64,000 bases of DNA from Loxodes magnus (GCA_946699065.1 CAMPDV010000858.1:1-64000); one strand, 5' to 3'; positions 10,061 to 21,018 are shown, numbered from the stretch's first letter. Notes: generated by a model from the letters alone, not told the origin. Made by a program: numbers and translations.

Positions 10061-12252
10061 GAAGTAATGATAATACGGTGAGACTATGGGACGTCAAGAC
10101 AGGTACCTGTAAGACCATGAGTGGTCACACTAGTTATGTATCTGCTGTGGCTATATCCTGTGATTCAGAGTTCATCGCATCGGGAAGTTATGATTATACG
10201 GTGAGACTATGGAACGTCAAGACAGGTACCTGTAAGACCATGAGTGGTCACACTAGTTGTGTATATGCTGTGGCTATATCCAGTGATTCAGAGTTCATCG
10301 TATCGGGAAGTTATGATTATACGGTGAGACTATGGAACGTCAAGACAGGTACCTGTAAGACCATGAGTGGTCACACTAGTTGTGTATATGCTGTGGCTAT
10401 ATCCAGTGATTTAGAGTTCATCGTATCGGGAAGTTATGATTATACGGTGAGACTATGGAACGTCAAGACAGGTACCTGTAAGACCATGAGTGGTCACACT
10501 AGTTGTGTATATGCTGTGGCTATATCCAGTGATTCAGAGTTCATCGTATCGGGAAGTTATGATTATACGGTGAGACTATGGGACGTCAAGACAGGTACCT
10601 GTAAGACCATGAGTGGTCACACTAGTTATGTATCTGCTGTGGCTATATCCAGTGATTTAGAGTTCATCGTATCGGGAAGTTATGATTATACGGTGAGACT
10701 ATGGAAAGTCAAGACAGGTACCTGTAAGACCATGAGTGGTCACACTAGTTGTGTATATGCTGTGGCTATATCCAGTGATTCAGAGTTCATCGTATCGGGA
10801 AGTTATGATTATACGGTGAGACTATGGAACGTCAAGACAGGTACCTGTAAGACCATGAGTGGTCACACTAGTTGTGTATCTGCTGTGGCTATATCCTGTG
10901 ATTCAGAGTTCATCGTATCGGGAAGTTATGATTATACGGTGAGACTATGGAACGTCAAGACAGGTACCTGTAAGACCATGAGTGGTCACACTAGTTGTGT
11001 ATATGCTGTGGCTATATCCAGTGATTTAGAGTTCATCGTATCGGGAAGTTATGATTATACGGTGAGACTATGGAACGTCAAGACAGGTACCTGTAAGACC
11101 ATGAGTGGTCACACTAGTTGTGTATATGCTGTGGCTATATCCAGTGATTCAGAGTTCATCGTATCGGGAAGTTATGATTATACGGTGAGACTATGGGACG
11201 TCAAGACAGGTACCTGTAAGACCATGAGTGGTCACACTACTGTTGTATCATCTGTGGCTATATCCAGTGATTCAGAGTTCATCGTATCGGGAAGTTATGA
11301 TTATACGGTGAGACTATGGAACGTCAAGACAGGTACCTGTAAGACCATGAGTGGTCACACTACTGTTGTATCTGCTGTGGCTATATCCAGTGATTTAGAG
11401 TTCATCGTATCGGGAAGTTATGATTATACGGTGAGACTATGGAACGTCAAGACAGGTACCTGTAAGACCATGAGTGGTCACACTAGTTGTGTATCTGCTG
11501 TGGCTATATCCAGTGATTCAGAGTTCATCGCATCGGGAAGTAATGATTATACGGTGAGACTATGGGACGTCAAGACAGGTACCTGTAAGACCATGAGTGG
11601 TCACACTAGTTGTGTATATGCTGTGGCTATATCCAGTGATTCAGAGTTCATCGTATCGGAAAGTTATGATTATACGGTGAGACTATGGAACGTCAAGACA
11701 GGTACCTGTAAGACCATGAGTGGTCACACTAGTTGTGTATATGCTGTGGCTATATCCAGTGATTCAGAGTTCATCGTATCGGGAAGTTATGATTATACGG
11801 TGAGACTATGGGACGTCAAGACAGGTACCTGTAAGACCATGAGTGGTCACACTACTGTTGTATCATCTGTGGCTATATCCAGTGATTCAGAGTTCATCGT
11901 ATCGGGAAGTTATGATTATACGGTGAGACTATGGAACGTCAAGACAGGTACCTGTAAGACCATGAGTGGTCACACTACTGTTGTATCTGCTGTGGCTATA
12001 TCCAGTGATTTAGAGTTCATCGTATCGGGAAGTTATGATTATACGGTGAGACTATGGAAAGTCAAGACAGGTACCTGTAAGACCATGAGTGGTCACACTA
12101 GTTGTGTATATGCTGTGGCTATATCCAGTGATTCAGAGTTCATCGTATCGGGAAGTTATGATTATACGGTGAGACTATGGAACGTCAAGACAGGTACCTG
12201 TAAGACCATGAGTGTTCACACTAGTTGTATCATCTGTGGCTATATCCAGTGA
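9508..12252 (+). CDS. WD40-repeat reading segment, 914 codons
   Basis: Twenty-one complete units from 9625 to 12207, plus partial units at both ends. Cys15 (AGT to TGT) appears at 9625, 10117 and 10855. Asn25 with Asn27 is at 9994, Ser37 at 9871, Lys33 at 10609 and 11962, and Asn25 with Ala21 at 11470. The segment ends in the 121-bp unit at 12208, which also has Val3 in place of the usual Gly3. At 21 blades it could fold as three propellers if expressed, but it begins and ends at frameshift units and has no start of its own. I regard it as an internal piece of a larger, broken gene. Confidence 0.45.
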   Translation: MVTLVVSSVAISSDLEFIVSGSYDYTVRLWNVKTGTCKTMSGHTHYVYAVAISCDSEFIVSGSYDYTVRLWNVKTGTCKTMSGHTSCVYAVAISSDSEFIVSGSYDYTVRLWDVKTGTCKTMSGHTSCVSAVAISSDLEFIVSGSYDYTVRLWNVKTSTCKTMSGHTTVVSSVAISSDLEFIVSGSNDNTVRLWDVKTGTCKTMSGHTSYVSAVAISCDSEFIASGSYDYTVRLWNVKTGTCKTMSGHTSCVYAVAISSDSEFIVSGSYDYTVRLWNVKTGTCKTMSGHTSCVYAVAISSDLEFIVSGSYDYTVRLWNVKTGTCKTMSGHTSCVYAVAISSDSEFIVSGSYDYTVRLWDVKTGTCKTMSGHTSYVSAVAISSDLEFIVSGSYDYTVRLWKVKTGTCKTMSGHTSCVYAVAISSDSEFIVSGSYDYTVRLWNVKTGTCKTMSGHTSCVSAVAISCDSEFIVSGSYDYTVRLWNVKTGTCKTMSGHTSCVYAVAISSDLEFIVSGSYDYTVRLWNVKTGTCKTMSGHTSCVYAVAISSDSEFIVSGSYDYTVRLWDVKTGTCKTMSGHTTVVSSVAISSDSEFIVSGSYDYTVRLWNVKTGTCKTMSGHTTVVSAVAISSDLEFIVSGSYDYTVRLWNVKTGTCKTMSGHTSCVSAVAISSDSEFIASGSNDYTVRLWDVKTGTCKTMSGHTSCVYAVAISSDSEFIVSESYDYTVRLWNVKTGTCKTMSGHTSCVYAVAISSDSEFIVSGSYDYTVRLWDVKTGTCKTMSGHTTVVSSVAISSDSEFIVSGSYDYTVRLWNVKTGTCKTMSGHTTVVSAVAISSDLEFIVSGSYDYTVRLWKVKTGTCKTMSGHTSCVYAVAISSDSEFIVSGSYDYTVRLWNVKTGTCKTMSVHTSCIICGYIQ

Positions 12253-13557
12253 TTTAGAGTTCATCGTATCGGGAAGTTATGATTATACGGTGAGACTATG
12301 GAAAGTCAAGACAGGTACCTGTAAGACCATGAGTGGTCACACTAGTTGTGTATATGCTGTGGCTATATCCAGTGATTTAGAGTTCATCGTATCGGGAAGT
12401 AATGATTATACGGTGAGACTATGGGACGTCAAGACAGGTACCTGTAAGACCATGAGTGGTCACACTAGTTGTGTATCTGCTGTGGCTATATCCTGTGATT
12501 TAGAGTTCATGTATCGGGAAGTTATGATTATACGGTGAGACTATGGGACGTCAAGACAGGTACCTGTAAGACCATGAGTGGTCACACTAGTTATGTATCT
12601 GCTGTGGCTATATCCAGTGATTCAGAGTTCATCGCATCGGGAAGTTATGATTATACGGTGAGACTATGGAACGTCAAGACAGGTACCTGTAAGACCATGA
12701 GTGGTCACGCTAGTTGTGTATATGCTGTGGCTATATCCAGTGATTCAGAGTTCATCGTATCGGGAAGTAATGATTATACGGTGAGACTATGGGACGTCAA
12801 GACAGGTACCTGTAAGACCATGAGTGGTCACACTAGTTGTGTATCTGCTGTGGCTATATCCAGTGATTTAGAGTTCATCGTATCGGGAAGTAATGATAAT
12901 ACGGTGAGACTATGGGACGTCAAGACAGGTACCTGTAAGACCATGAGTGGTCACACTAGTTATGTATCTGCTGTGGCTATATCCTGTGATTCAGAGTTCA
13001 TCGCATCGGGAAGTTATGATTATACGGTGAGACTATGGAACGTCAAGACAGGTACCTGTAAGACCATGAGTGGTCACACTAGTTGTGTATATGCTGTGGC
13101 TATATCCAGTGATTCAGAGTTCATCGTATCGGGAAGTTATGATTATACGGTGAGACTATGGAACGTCAAGACAGGTACCTGTAAGACCATGAGTGGTCAC
13201 ACTAGTTGTGTATATGCTGTGGCTATATCCAGTGATTTAGAGTTCATCGTATCGGGAAGTTATGATTATACGGTGAGACTATGGAACGTCAAGACAGGTA
13301 CCTGTAAGACCATGAGTGGTCACACTAGTTGTGTATATGCTGTGGCTATATCCAGTGATTCAGAGTTCATCGTATCGGGAAGTTATGATTATACGGTGAG
13401 ACTATGGGACGTCAAGACAGGTACCTGTAAGACCATGAGTGGTCACACTAGTTATGTATCTGCTGTGGCTATATCCAGTGATTTAGAGTTCATCGTATCG
13501 GGAAGTTATGATTATACGGTGAGACTATGGAAAGTCAAGACAGGTACCTGTAAGACC
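10117..13557 (+). repeat. Five-unit run repeated 23 units apart
   Basis: The order Tyr7-Cys15-Ala21, ordinary, Leu17, Asp33, Tyr7-Leu17-Lys33 occurs at 10117-10731 and again at 12943-13557, displaced by 2826 bp. Each run is preceded by a Leu17 unit with Asn25 and Asn27, so the shared ancestry probably starts in that unit. Confidence 0.75.
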
Positions 13558-13680
13558 ATGAGTGGTCACACTAGTTGTGTATATGCTGTGGCTATATCCA
13601 GTGATTCAGAGTTCATCGTATCGGGAAGTTATGATTATACGGTGAGACTATGGGACGTCAAGACAGGTACCTGTAAGACC
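11839..13680 (+). repeat. Block C, copy 1 (copy 2 at 23516-25356)
   Basis: Fifteen units in the same order, displaced by 11677 bp (95 units), including the Val3 121-bp unit and the Cys15/Leu17 122-bp unit. Beyond it the two copies diverge for a few units and then realign. The silent GAG to GAA change in codon 18 occurs only at 14347 and 26022, which confirms shared descent across that patch. Confidence 0.85.
12212..12538 (+). pseudogene. WD40 fragment, 108 codons
   Basis: The rest of the 12208 unit (Leu17, Lys33), one Leu17/Asn25 unit (12329), and a Cys15/Leu17 unit (12452) with the 1-base deletion. It is identical in residue order to 23889-24215. Confidence 0.7.
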
Positions 13681-14874
13681 ATGAGTGGTCACACTAGTTG
13701 TGTATATGCTGTGGCTATATCCAGTGATTCAGAGTTCATCGTATCGGGAAGTTATGATTATACGGTGAGACTATGGAACGTCAAGACAGGTACCTGTAAG
13801 ACCATGAGTGGTCACACTAGTTGTGTATATGCTGTGGCTATATCCAGTGATTCAGAGTTCATCGTATCGGGAAGTTATGATTATACGGTGAGACTATGGA
13901 ACGTCAAGACAGGTACCTGTAAGACCATGAGTGGTCACACTAGTTGTGTATCTGCTGTGGCTATATCCTGTGATTCAGAGTTCATCGCATCGGGAAGTTA
14001 TGATTATACGGTGAGACTATGGAACGTCAAGACAGGTACCTGTAAGACCATGAGTGGTCACACTAGTTGTGTATCTGCTGTGGCTATATCCTGTGATTCA
14101 GAGTTCATCGCATCGGGAAGTTATGATTATACGGTGAGACTATGGAACGTCAAGACAGGTACCTGTAAGACCATGAGTGGTCACACTAGTTGTGTATATG
14201 CTGTGGCTATATCCAGTGATTCAGAGTTCATCGTATCGGGAAGTTATGATTATACGGTGAGACTATGGAACGTCAAGACAGGTACCTGTAAGACCATGAG
14301 TGGTCACACTAGTTGTGTATATGCTGTGGCTATATCCAGTGATTCAGAATTCATCGTATCGGGAAGTTATGATTATACGGTGAGACTATGGAACGTCAAG
14401 ACAGGTACCTGTAAGACCATGAGTGGTCACGCTAGTTGTGTATATGCTGTGGCTATATCCAGTGATTCAGAGTTCATCGTATCGGGAAGTTATGATTATA
14501 CGGTGAGACTATGGAACGTCAAGACAGGTACCTGTAAGACCATGAGTGGTCACACTAGTTGTGTATATGCTGTGGCTATATCCAGTGATTCAGAGTTCAT
14601 CGTATCGGGAAGTTATGATTATACGGTGAGACTATGGGACGTCAAGACAGGTACCTGTAAGACCATGAGTGTTCACACTAGTTGTGTATCTGCTGTGGCT
14701 ATATCCAGTGATTCAGAGTTCATCGCATCGGGAAGTAATGATTATACGGTGAGACTATGGGACGTCAAGACAGGTACCTGTAAGACCATGAGTGGTCACA
14801 CTAGTTATGTATATGCTGTGGCTATATCCAGTGATTTAGAGTTCATGTATCGGGAAGTTATGATTATACGGTGA
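12535..14874 (+). CDS. WD40-repeat reading segment, 779 codons
   Basis: Eighteen complete units from 12574 to 14787, then a 122-bp unit at 14788. Ala5 (ACT to GCT) occurs at 12697 and 14419. Cys15 with Ala21 occurs at 12943, 13927 and 14050. Asn25 with Asn27 is at 12820, Lys33 at 13435, and Val3 at 14665. Unit 14296 has the rare silent GAA codon 18, which creates a GAATTC site. The left half belongs to block C. The apparent start is a GTG at codon 29 of a frameshifted unit and is not credible as an initiation site. Confidence 0.45.
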   Translation: MRLWDVKTGTCKTMSGHTSYVSAVAISSDSEFIASGSYDYTVRLWNVKTGTCKTMSGHASCVYAVAISSDSEFIVSGSNDYTVRLWDVKTGTCKTMSGHTSCVSAVAISSDLEFIVSGSNDNTVRLWDVKTGTCKTMSGHTSYVSAVAISCDSEFIASGSYDYTVRLWNVKTGTCKTMSGHTSCVYAVAISSDSEFIVSGSYDYTVRLWNVKTGTCKTMSGHTSCVYAVAISSDLEFIVSGSYDYTVRLWNVKTGTCKTMSGHTSCVYAVAISSDSEFIVSGSYDYTVRLWDVKTGTCKTMSGHTSYVSAVAISSDLEFIVSGSYDYTVRLWKVKTGTCKTMSGHTSCVYAVAISSDSEFIVSGSYDYTVRLWDVKTGTCKTMSGHTSCVYAVAISSDSEFIVSGSYDYTVRLWNVKTGTCKTMSGHTSCVYAVAISSDSEFIVSGSYDYTVRLWNVKTGTCKTMSGHTSCVSAVAISCDSEFIASGSYDYTVRLWNVKTGTCKTMSGHTSCVSAVAISCDSEFIASGSYDYTVRLWNVKTGTCKTMSGHTSCVYAVAISSDSEFIVSGSYDYTVRLWNVKTGTCKTMSGHTSCVYAVAISSDSEFIVSGSYDYTVRLWNVKTGTCKTMSGHASCVYAVAISSDSEFIVSGSYDYTVRLWNVKTGTCKTMSGHTSCVYAVAISSDSEFIVSGSYDYTVRLWDVKTGTCKTMSVHTSCVSAVAISSDSEFIASGSNDYTVRLWDVKTGTCKTMSGHTSYVYAVAISSDLEFMYREVMIIR

Positions 14875-15200
14875 GACTATGGAACGTCAAGACAGGTATC
14901 CGTAAGACCATGAGTGGTCACACTAGTTGTGTATCTGCTGTGGCTATATCCTGTGATTCAGAGTTCATCGCATCGGGAAGTTATGATTATACGGTGAGAC
15001 TATGGAACGTCAAGACAGGTACCTGTAAGACCATGAGTGGTCACACTAGTTGTGTATATGCTGTGGCTATATCCAGTGATTCAGAGTTCATCGTATCGGG
15101 AAGTTATGATTATACGGTGAGACTATGGAACGTCAAGACAGGTACCTGTAAGACCATGAGTGGTCACACTAGTTGTATCATCTGTGGCTATATCCAGTGA
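14871..15200 (+). pseudogene. WD40 fragment, 109 codons
   Basis: It opens with the only unit tail reading Gly-Ile-Arg at 37-39 (GGT ATC CGT near 14896). Two complete units follow (14910 with Cys15/Ala21, and 15033), and it ends in the 121-bp unit at 15156. Confidence 0.7.
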
Positions 15201-16101
15201 TTTAGAGTTCATCGTATCGGGAAGTTATGATTATACGGTGAGACTATGGAACGTCAAGACAGGTACCTGTAAGACCATGAGTGGTCACGCTAGTTGTGTA
15301 TATGCTGTGGCTATATCCAGTGATTCAGAGTTCATCGTATCGGGAAGTTATGATTATACGGTGAGACTATGGAACGTCAAGACAGGTACCTGTAAGACCA
15401 TGAGTGGTCACACTAGTTGTGTATATGCTGTGGCTATATCCAGTGATTCAGAGTTCATCGTATCGGGAAGTTATGATTATACGGTGAGACTATGGGACGT
15501 CAAGACAGGTACCTGTAAGACCATGAGTGGTCACACTACTGTTGTATCTGCTGTGGCTATATCCAGTGATTTAGAGTTCATCGTATCGGGAAGTTATGAT
15601 TATACGGTGAGACTATGGAAAGTCAAGACAGGTACCTGTAAGACCATGAGTGGTCACACTAGTTGTGTATATGCTGTGGCTATATCCAGTGATTCAGAGT
15701 TCATCGTATCGGGAAGTTATGATTATACGGTGAGACTATGGGACGTCAAGACAAGTACCTGTAAGACCATGAGTTTTCACACTAGTTGTGTATATGCTGT
15801 GGCTATATCCAGTGATTCAGAGTTCATCGTATCGGGAAGTTATGATTATACGGTGAGACTATGGAACGTCAAGACAGGTACCTGTAAGACCATGAGTGGT
15901 CACACTAGTTGTGTATCTGCTGTGGCTATATCCAGTGATTCAGAGTTCATCGTATCGGGAAGTTATGATTATACGGTGAGACTATGGGACGTCAAGACAG
16001 GTACCTGTAAGACCATGAGTGTTCACACTAGTTATGTATCTGCTGTGGCTATATCCAGTGATTCAGAGTTCATGTATCGGGAAGTAATGATTATACGGTG
16101 A
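15160..16101 (+). pseudogene. WD40 fragment, 313 codons
   Basis: Six complete units: Ala5 (15277), Asp33 (15400), Thr6-Val7/Leu17/Lys33 (15523), Asp33 with Ser37 (15646), Phe3 in place of Gly3 (15769) and Ser9/Asp33 (15892). A Val3/Tyr7 122-bp unit (16015) ends the frame. The last five units form a cassette also found at 26340, 33835 and 35432. Confidence 0.6.
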
Positions 16102-19100
16102 GACTATGGAACGTCAAGACAGGTACCTGTAAGACCATGAGTGGTCACACTAGTTGTGTATCTGCTGTGGCTATATCCAGTGATTCAGAGTTCATCGCAT
16201 CGGGAAGTAATGATTATACGGTGAGACTATGTGACGTCAAGACAGGTACCTGTAAGACCATGAGTGGTCACACTAGTTGTGTATCTGCTGTGGCTATATC
16301 CAGTGATTCAGAGTTCATCGTATCGGGAAGTTATGATTATACGGTGAGACTATGGAAAGTCAAGACAGGTACCTGTAAGACCATGAGTGGTCACACTAGT
16401 TGTGTATCTGCTGTGGCTATATCCAGTGATTTAGAGTTCATCGTATCGGGAAGTTATGATTATACGGTGAGACTATGGAACGTCAAGACAGGTACCTGTA
16501 AGACCATGAGTGGTCACACTAGTTGTGTATATGCTGTGGCTATATCCAGTGATTTAGAGTTCATCGTATCGGGAAGTTATGATTATACGGTGAGACTATG
16601 GGACGTCAAGACAGGTACCTGTAAGACCATGAGTGGTCACACTAGTTGTGTATATGCTGTGGCTATATCCAGTGATTCAGAGTTCATCGTATCGGGAAGT
16701 TATGATTATACGGTGAGACTATGGAACGTCAAGACAGGTACCTGTAAGACCATGAGTGGTCACACTAGTTGTGTATCTGCTGTGGCTATATCCAGTGATT
16801 CAGAGTTCATCGCATCGGGAAGTTATGATTATACGGTGAGACTATGGAACGTCAAGACAGGTACCTGTAAGACCATGAGTGGTCACACTAGTTGTGTATA
16901 TGCTGTGGCTATATCCAGTGATTCAGAGTTCATCGTATCGGGAAGTTATGATTATACGGTGAGACTATGGAACGTCAAGACAGGTACCTGTAAGACCATG
17001 AGTGGTCACACTAGTTGTGTATATGCTGTGGCTATATCCAGTGATTCAGAGTTCATCGTATCGGAAAGTTATGATTATACGGTGAGACTATGGAACGTCA
17101 AGACAGGTACCTGTAAGACCATGAGTGGTCACACTAGTTGTGTATATGCTGTGGCTATATCCAGTGATTCAGAGTTCATCGTATCGGGAAGTTATGATTA
17201 TACGGTGAGACTATGGGACGTCAAGACAGGTACCTGTAAGACCATGAGTGGTCACACTAGTTGTGTATATGCTGTGGCTATATCCAGTGATTCAGAGTTC
17301 ATCGTATCGGGAAGTTATGATTATACGGTGAGACTATGGAACGTCAAGACAGGTACCTGTAAGACCATGAGTGGTCACACTAGTTGTGTATATGCTGTGG
17401 CTATATCCAGTGATTCAGAGTTCATCGTATCGGGAAGTTATGATTATACGGTGAGACTATGGAACGTCAAGACAGGTACCTGTAAGACCATGAGTGGTCA
17501 CACTAGTTGTGTATATGCTGTGGCTATATCCAGTGATTCAGAGTTCATCGTATCGGGAAGTTATGATTATACGGTGAGACTATGGGACGTCAAGACAGGT
17601 ACCTGTAAGACCATGAGTGGTCACACTAGTTGTGTATCTGCTGTGGCTATATCCAGTGATTCAGAGTTCATCGTATCGGGAAGTTATGATTATACGGTGA
17701 GACTATGGAACGTCAAGACAGGTACCTGTAAGACCATGAGTGGTCACACTAGTTGTGTATATGCTGTGGCTATATCCAGTGATTCAGAGTTCATCGTATC
17801 GGGAAGTTATGATTATACGGTGAGACTATGGAACGTCAAGACAGGTACCTGTAAGACCATGAGTGGTCACACTAGTTGTGTATATGCTGTGGCTATATCC
17901 AGTGATTCAGAGTTCATCGTATCGGGAAGTTATGATTATACGGTGAGACTATGGAACGTCAAGACAGGTACCTGTAAGACCATGAGTGGTCACACTAGTT
18001 GTGTATATGCTGTGGCTATATCCAGTGATTCAGAGTTCATCGTATCGGAAAGTTATGATTATACGGTGAGACTATGGAACGTCAAGACAGGTACCTGTAA
18101 GACCATGAGTGGTCACACTAGTTGTGTATATGCTGTGGCTATATCCAGTGATTCAGAGTTCATCGTATCGGGAAGTTATGATTATACGGTGAGACTATGG
18201 GACGTCAAGACAGGTACCTGTAAGACCATGAGTGGTCACACTACTGTTGTATCATCTGTGGCTATATCCAGTGATTCAGAGTTCATCGTATCGGGAAGTT
18301 ATGATTATACGGTGAGACTATGGAACGTCAAGACAGGTACCTGTAAGACCATGAGTGGTCACACTACTGTTGTATCTGCTGTGGCTATATCCAGTGATTT
18401 AGAGTTCATCGTATCGGGAAGTTATGATTATACGGTGAGACTATGGAAAGTCAAGACAGGTACCTGTAAGACCATGAGTGGTCACACTAGTTGTGTATAT
18501 GCTGTGGCTATATCCAGTGATTCAGAGTTCATCGTATCGGGAAGTTATGATTATACGGTGAGACTATGGAACGTCAAGACAGGTACCTGTAAGACCATGA
18601 GTGGTCACACTAGTTGTGTATATGCTGTGGCTATATCCAGTGATTCAGAGTTCATCGTATCAAAAAGTTATGATTATACGGTGAGACTATGGAACGTCAA
18701 GACAGGTACCTGTAAGACCATGAGTGGTCACACTAGTTGTGTATATGCTGTGGCTATATCCAGTGATTCAGAGTTCATCGTATCGGGAAGTTATGATTAT
18801 ACGGTGAGACTATGGGACGTCAAGACAGGTACCTGTAAGACCATGAGTGGTCACACTAATGTTGTATCATCTGTGGCTATATCCAGTGATTCAGAGTTCA
18901 TCGTATCGGGAAGTTATGATTATACGGTGAGACTATGGAACGTCAAGACAGGTACCTGTAAGACCATGAGTGGTCACACTACTGTTGTATCTGCTGTGGC
19001 TATATCCAGTGATTTAGAGTTCATCGTATCGGGAAGTTATGATTATACGGTGAGACTATGGAAAGTCAAGACAGGTACCTGTAAGACCATGAGTGGTCAC

Positions 19101-20931
19101 ACTAGTTGTGTATATGCTGTGGCTATATCCAGTGATTCAGAGTTCATCGCATCGGGAAGTAATGATTATACGGTGAGACTATGGAACGTCAAGACAGGTA
19201 CCTGTAAGACCATGAGTGGTCACACTAGTTGTGTATATGCTGTGGCTATATCCAGTGATTCAGAGTTCATCGTATCGGGAAGTTATGATTATACGGTGAG
19301 ACTATGGAACGTCAAGACAGGTACCTGTAAGACCATGAGTGGTCACACTAGTTGTGTATATGCTGTGGCTATATCCAGTGATTCAGAGTTCATCGTATCG
19401 GGAAGTTATGATTATACGGTGAGACTATGGGACGTCAAGACAGGTACCTGTAAGACCATGAGTGGTCACACTAGTTGTGTATATGCTGTGGCTATATCCA
19501 GTGATTCAGAGTTCATCGTATCGGGAAGTTATGATTATACGGTGAGACTATGGAACGTCAAGACAGGTACCTGTAAGACCATGAGTGGTCACACTAGTTG
19601 TGTATATGCTGTGGCTATATCCAGTGATTCAGAGTTCATCGTATCGGAAAGTTATGATTATACGGTGAGACTATGGAACGTCAAGACAGGTACCTGTAAG
19701 ACCATGAGTGGTCACACTAGTTGTGTATATGCTGTGGCTATATCCAGTGATTCAGAGTTCATCGTATCGGGAAGTTATGATTATACGGTGAGACTATGGG
19801 ACGTCAAGACAGGTACCTGTAAGACCATGAGTGGTCACACTACTGTTGTATCATCTGTGGCTATATCCAGTGATTCAGAGTTCATCGTATCGGGAAGTTA
19901 TGATTATACGGTGAGACTATGGAACGTCAAGACAGGTACCTGTAAGACCATGAGTGGTCACACTACTGTTGTATCTGCTGTGGCTATATCCAGTGATTTA
20001 GAGTTCATCGTATCGGGAAGTTATGATTATACGGTGAGACTATGGAACGTCAAGACAGGTACCTGTAAGACCATGAGTGGTCACACTAGTTGTGTATCTG
20101 CTGTGGCTATATCCAGTGATTCAGAGTTCATCGCATCGGGAAGTAATGATTATACGGTGAGACTATGGGACGTCAAGACAGGTACCTGTAAGACCATGAG
20201 TGGTCACACTAGTTGTGTATATGCTGTGGCTATATCCAGTGATTCAGAGTTCATCGTATCGGAAAGTTATGATTATACGGTGAGACTATGGAACGTCAAG
20301 ACAGGTACCTGTAAGACCATGAGTGGTCACACTAGTTGTGTATATGCTGTGGCTATATCCAGTGATTCAGAGTTCATCGTATCGGGAAGTTATGATTATA
20401 CGGTGAGACTATGGGACGTCAAGACAGGTACCTGTAAGACCATGAGTGGTCACACTACTGTTGTATCATCTGTGGCTATATCCAGTGATTCAGAGTTCAT
20501 CGTATCGGGAAGTTATGATTATACGGTGAGACTATGGAACGTCAAGACAGGTACCTGTAAGACCATGAGTGGTCACACTACTGTTGTATCTGCTGTGGCT
20601 ATATCCAGTGATTTAGAGTTCATCGTATCGGGAAGTTATGATTATACGGTGAGACTATGGAAAGTCAAGACAGGTACCTGTAAGACCATGAGTGGTCACA
20701 CTAGTTGTGTATATGCTGTGGCTATATCCAGTGATTCAGAGTTCATCGTATCGGGAAGTTATGATTATACGGTGAGACTATGGAACGTCAAGACAGGTAC
20801 CTGTAAGACCATGAGTGGTCACACTAGTTGTATCATCTGTGGCTATATCCAGTGATTTAGAGTTCATCGTATCGGGAAGTTATGATTATACGGTGAGACT
20901 ATGGAACGTCAAGACAGGTACCTGTAAGACC
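15523..20931 (+). repeat. Block A, copy 2 (copy at 26217-31625, 87 units away)
   Basis: About 5.4 kb (44 units) is repeated with a displacement of 10694 bp and the same indel lesions. The only unit-type difference I found is at 18351 (Thr6-Val7/Leu17/Lys33), which is an ordinary Asn33 unit at 29045. This is the largest duplication in the window and must be recent, or maintained by conversion. Confidence 0.9.
16098..20855 (+). CDS. WD40-repeat reading segment, 1,585 codons
   Basis: Thirty-eight complete units from 16137 to 20810, ended by the 121-bp unit at 20811. The first unit has Ala21, Asn25 and Cys32. Then come a Lys33 unit, two Leu17 units and the core string shared with 2250-6062. The rare Lys23 unit is at 18597 and Asn6-Val7 at 18843. 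Units 33-38 (20073-20810) match 11470-12207. The length equals that of the 26792 segment, so this open block has been copied intact, either by recent duplication or because an open frame is maintained. It has no initiation signal of its own; the leading GTG is codon 29. Confidence 0.5.
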   Translation: MRLWNVKTGTCKTMSGHTSCVSAVAISSDSEFIASGSNDYTVRLCDVKTGTCKTMSGHTSCVSAVAISSDSEFIVSGSYDYTVRLWKVKTGTCKTMSGHTSCVSAVAISSDLEFIVSGSYDYTVRLWNVKTGTCKTMSGHTSCVYAVAISSDLEFIVSGSYDYTVRLWDVKTGTCKTMSGHTSCVYAVAISSDSEFIVSGSYDYTVRLWNVKTGTCKTMSGHTSCVSAVAISSDSEFIASGSYDYTVRLWNVKTGTCKTMSGHTSCVYAVAISSDSEFIVSGSYDYTVRLWNVKTGTCKTMSGHTSCVYAVAISSDSEFIVSESYDYTVRLWNVKTGTCKTMSGHTSCVYAVAISSDSEFIVSGSYDYTVRLWDVKTGTCKTMSGHTSCVYAVAISSDSEFIVSGSYDYTVRLWNVKTGTCKTMSGHTSCVYAVAISSDSEFIVSGSYDYTVRLWNVKTGTCKTMSGHTSCVYAVAISSDSEFIVSGSYDYTVRLWDVKTGTCKTMSGHTSCVSAVAISSDSEFIVSGSYDYTVRLWNVKTGTCKTMSGHTSCVYAVAISSDSEFIVSGSYDYTVRLWNVKTGTCKTMSGHTSCVYAVAISSDSEFIVSGSYDYTVRLWNVKTGTCKTMSGHTSCVYAVAISSDSEFIVSESYDYTVRLWNVKTGTCKTMSGHTSCVYAVAISSDSEFIVSGSYDYTVRLWDVKTGTCKTMSGHTTVVSSVAISSDSEFIVSGSYDYTVRLWNVKTGTCKTMSGHTTVVSAVAISSDLEFIVSGSYDYTVRLWKVKTGTCKTMSGHTSCVYAVAISSDSEFIVSGSYDYTVRLWNVKTGTCKTMSGHTSCVYAVAISSDSEFIVSKSYDYTVRLWNVKTGTCKTMSGHTSCVYAVAISSDSEFIVSGSYDYTVRLWDVKTGTCKTMSGHTNVVSSVAISSDSEFIVSGSYDYTVRLWNVKTGTCKTMSGHTTVVSAVAISSDLEFIVSGSYDYTVRLWKVKTGTCKTMSGHTSCVYAVAISSDSEFIASGSNDYTVRLWNVKTGTCKTMSGHTSCVYAVAISSDSEFIVSGSYDYTVRLWNVKTGTCKTMSGHTSCVYAVAISSDSEFIVSGSYDYTVRLWDVKTGTCKTMSGHTSCVYAVAISSDSEFIVSGSYDYTVRLWNVKTGTCKTMSGHTSCVYAVAISSDSEFIVSESYDYTVRLWNVKTGTCKTMSGHTSCVYAVAISSDSEFIVSGSYDYTVRLWDVKTGTCKTMSGHTTVVSSVAISSDSEFIVSGSYDYTVRLWNVKTGTCKTMSGHTTVVSAVAISSDLEFIVSGSYDYTVRLWNVKTGTCKTMSGHTSCVSAVAISSDSEFIASGSNDYTVRLWDVKTGTCKTMSGHTSCVYAVAISSDSEFIVSESYDYTVRLWNVKTGTCKTMSGHTSCVYAVAISSDSEFIVSGSYDYTVRLWDVKTGTCKTMSGHTTVVSSVAISSDSEFIVSGSYDYTVRLWNVKTGTCKTMSGHTTVVSAVAISSDLEFIVSGSYDYTVRLWKVKTGTCKTMSGHTSCVYAVAISSDSEFIVSGSYDYTVRLWNVKTGTCKTMSGHTSCIICGYIQ

Positions 20932-21018
20932 ATGAGTGGTCACGCTAGTTGTGTATCTGCTGTGGCTATATCCAGTGATTCAGAGTTCATGTATCGGGAA
21001 GTAATGATTATACGGTGA
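20815..21018 (+). pseudogene. WD40 fragment, 67 codons
   Basis: The remainder of the 20811 unit and one Ala5/Ser9 unit (20932) with the 1-base deletion. It joins two neighbouring copies of the core block. Confidence 0.65.
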
